Part shown: one piece after another, positions 63,101 through 64,000 of the stretch
Layout: every line of letters begins with the position of its first letter
How positions within the stretch are numbered: the first letter of the stretch is position 1
NCBI GenBank assembly: GCA_026261815.1
Contig: JAMPIT010000059.1
Coordinates: forward strand, 19,702,001-19,766,000
Reading direction: 5' to 3'
From: Monarcha castaneiventris obscurior
Taxonomy: Eukaryota; Chordata; Aves; Passeriformes; Monarchidae
DNA length: 64,000 nucleotides
The notes under the pieces: generated by a model
What the model saw: the letters and a program-made list of their open reading frames with translations, nothing else
What the model was told of the DNA's origin: nothing
Database searches by the model: none
Position numbers and translations under genes: made by a program

Positions 63101-64000
63101 CTGCCCAGAAGGACAAAGGCTTACAAAGGCAGTGTGGTGAAAGACCACATCCAATAAGAATAAAACCACCTCCCTGCATTTACCTGTGACTGAAGCTGTT
63201 GACTCCTGTTTGTGCGGCAAAGCTTCTCTTAATTGTGTTGTGATCAGGAATATTTTGAATTGACCTCATGGCAAGTGTGACAATATATTCCAAGCACAGG
63301 ATTCAGCACAAGCCTTCATTCTGTTATTTTAACTTTCTGTATGTAAGTTATCCAGTGTTAGCTAAAATAGGTATTTATTTAGTACCAGTTGCCTATCTAT
63401 AACCAAAATCTGTTAGAGACAAGCAGGTAACTCAGTGTGTGAATCAATACATGCAGGGAACCAAGGGCACCCCAAAAATACCACAGCTGAAATGCAAAGA
63501 GTAAATTTATTTCATTACCTCACTGGCTGGAAAATACCAAAACAACAACAGGCTGCAGAGAGACACAAAATGAGGATGCAGGCACCATCAGGCTTAGTCC
63601 AAACTTTTATTTTTGTCACAAAGAAAACCCAAGATTCTGGATGCTTTAGCTTAAACTAAACTATTAGATGACATATGGTTATACTCTGTGTTCATTTATG
63701 ACACATGCACATTAACAGGCTATAACACATTTTCCCAGCTTGAAATAAGTTTTAAATATTCTCATTGCTACAAGAATAATATACCTGAAGTGCAGCTCGA
63801 AATGAGGAAGTATAGGTGAAAGCCTTCCTTGATCCCTACTGATTTAAATGAGCATTTGGAAAACGTTCAAAATAAGCTGAGTGTAATTGTGGCCTAGTAA
63901 TGAATCTGCTTATGAATTACATAGAAATCTATCAAAGAACTAGACTATAGAACTGTTTTCAAATTGGTGTAGCATATAACAACTTTCCAAGTTTAAATTC

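Larger units (their letters stand above)
59257..64000. other. AT-rich non-coding DNA, no gene seen
   Basis: No exon, RNA gene or assignable transposon was recognised to the end of the window. Small structures are a strong hairpin and a 16-bp tandem at 60128-60181. The 123-codon minus-strand frame at 60807-61178 shows no known motif. Confidence 0.55.

Noticed and set aside
1..64000. CRISPR arrays, bacterial operons, tRNA or rRNA genes, phage-like systems
   Set aside because: No regularly spaced repeats, cloverleaf-like tRNA sequence, rRNA or dense gene layout was seen; the transposons are vertebrate, bird-type.

Overview
This window looks like non-coding vertebrate nuclear DNA, most likely from a bird and probably a songbird. 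It is AT-rich throughout. It carries chicken-repeat-1 (CR1) LINE remnants and several avian-type endogenous retrovirus LTRs, with no Alu, L1 or B-type SINEs. No open reading frame resembles a host protein. The longest is about 130 codons, which is what chance gives in 64 kb of six-frame AT-rich sequence. There is no rRNA, tRNA, CRISPR array, operon or bacterial-style gene. The window is best read as intergenic DNA or the inside of a very large intron.

Layout. At 1-4.0 kb the DNA is AT-rich, with one stretch (about 1.63-2.40 kb) that resembles a 3' UTR behind a possible splice acceptor. A short LTR lies at 4087-4445. A 310-bp hexanucleotide microsatellite fills 7369-7680. A minus-strand LTR (about 7947-8460) abuts an old CR1 fragment (about 8461-8677). 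From 8.7 to 28 kb the DNA is mostly featureless and AT-rich, broken by GC-richer patches near 11.4 and 15.0-15.7 kb. A cluster at 28.3-29.6 kb is the best candidate for regulatory DNA: two low-repeat, homeodomain/E-box-rich blocks flank a degenerate MIR/CORE-SINE. A truncated minus-strand ERVL-like LTR at 36.05-36.83 kb has a CR1 3' end nested inside it. A GC-richer patch with a short CAG run lies at 42.2-42.95 kb. A minus-strand CR1 with an internal deletion occupies 47.10-48.02 kb. A pair of 184-bp direct repeats 635 bp apart lies at 53.4-54.2 kb. A near-complete ERVL-like solo LTR occupies 56.26-57.25 kb. A second solo LTR at 58.57-59.25 kb has a perfect 5-bp target duplication. From 59.3 to 64 kb the DNA is quiet apart from small hairpins and tandem repeats.

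No cooperating gene system is visible. The useful content is a layered record of retroelement insertions, the unexplained direct-repeat pair, and the possible enhancer cluster near 28-29.6 kb. All repeat assignments come from recognising sequence by eye, with no database search, so family names are approximate.
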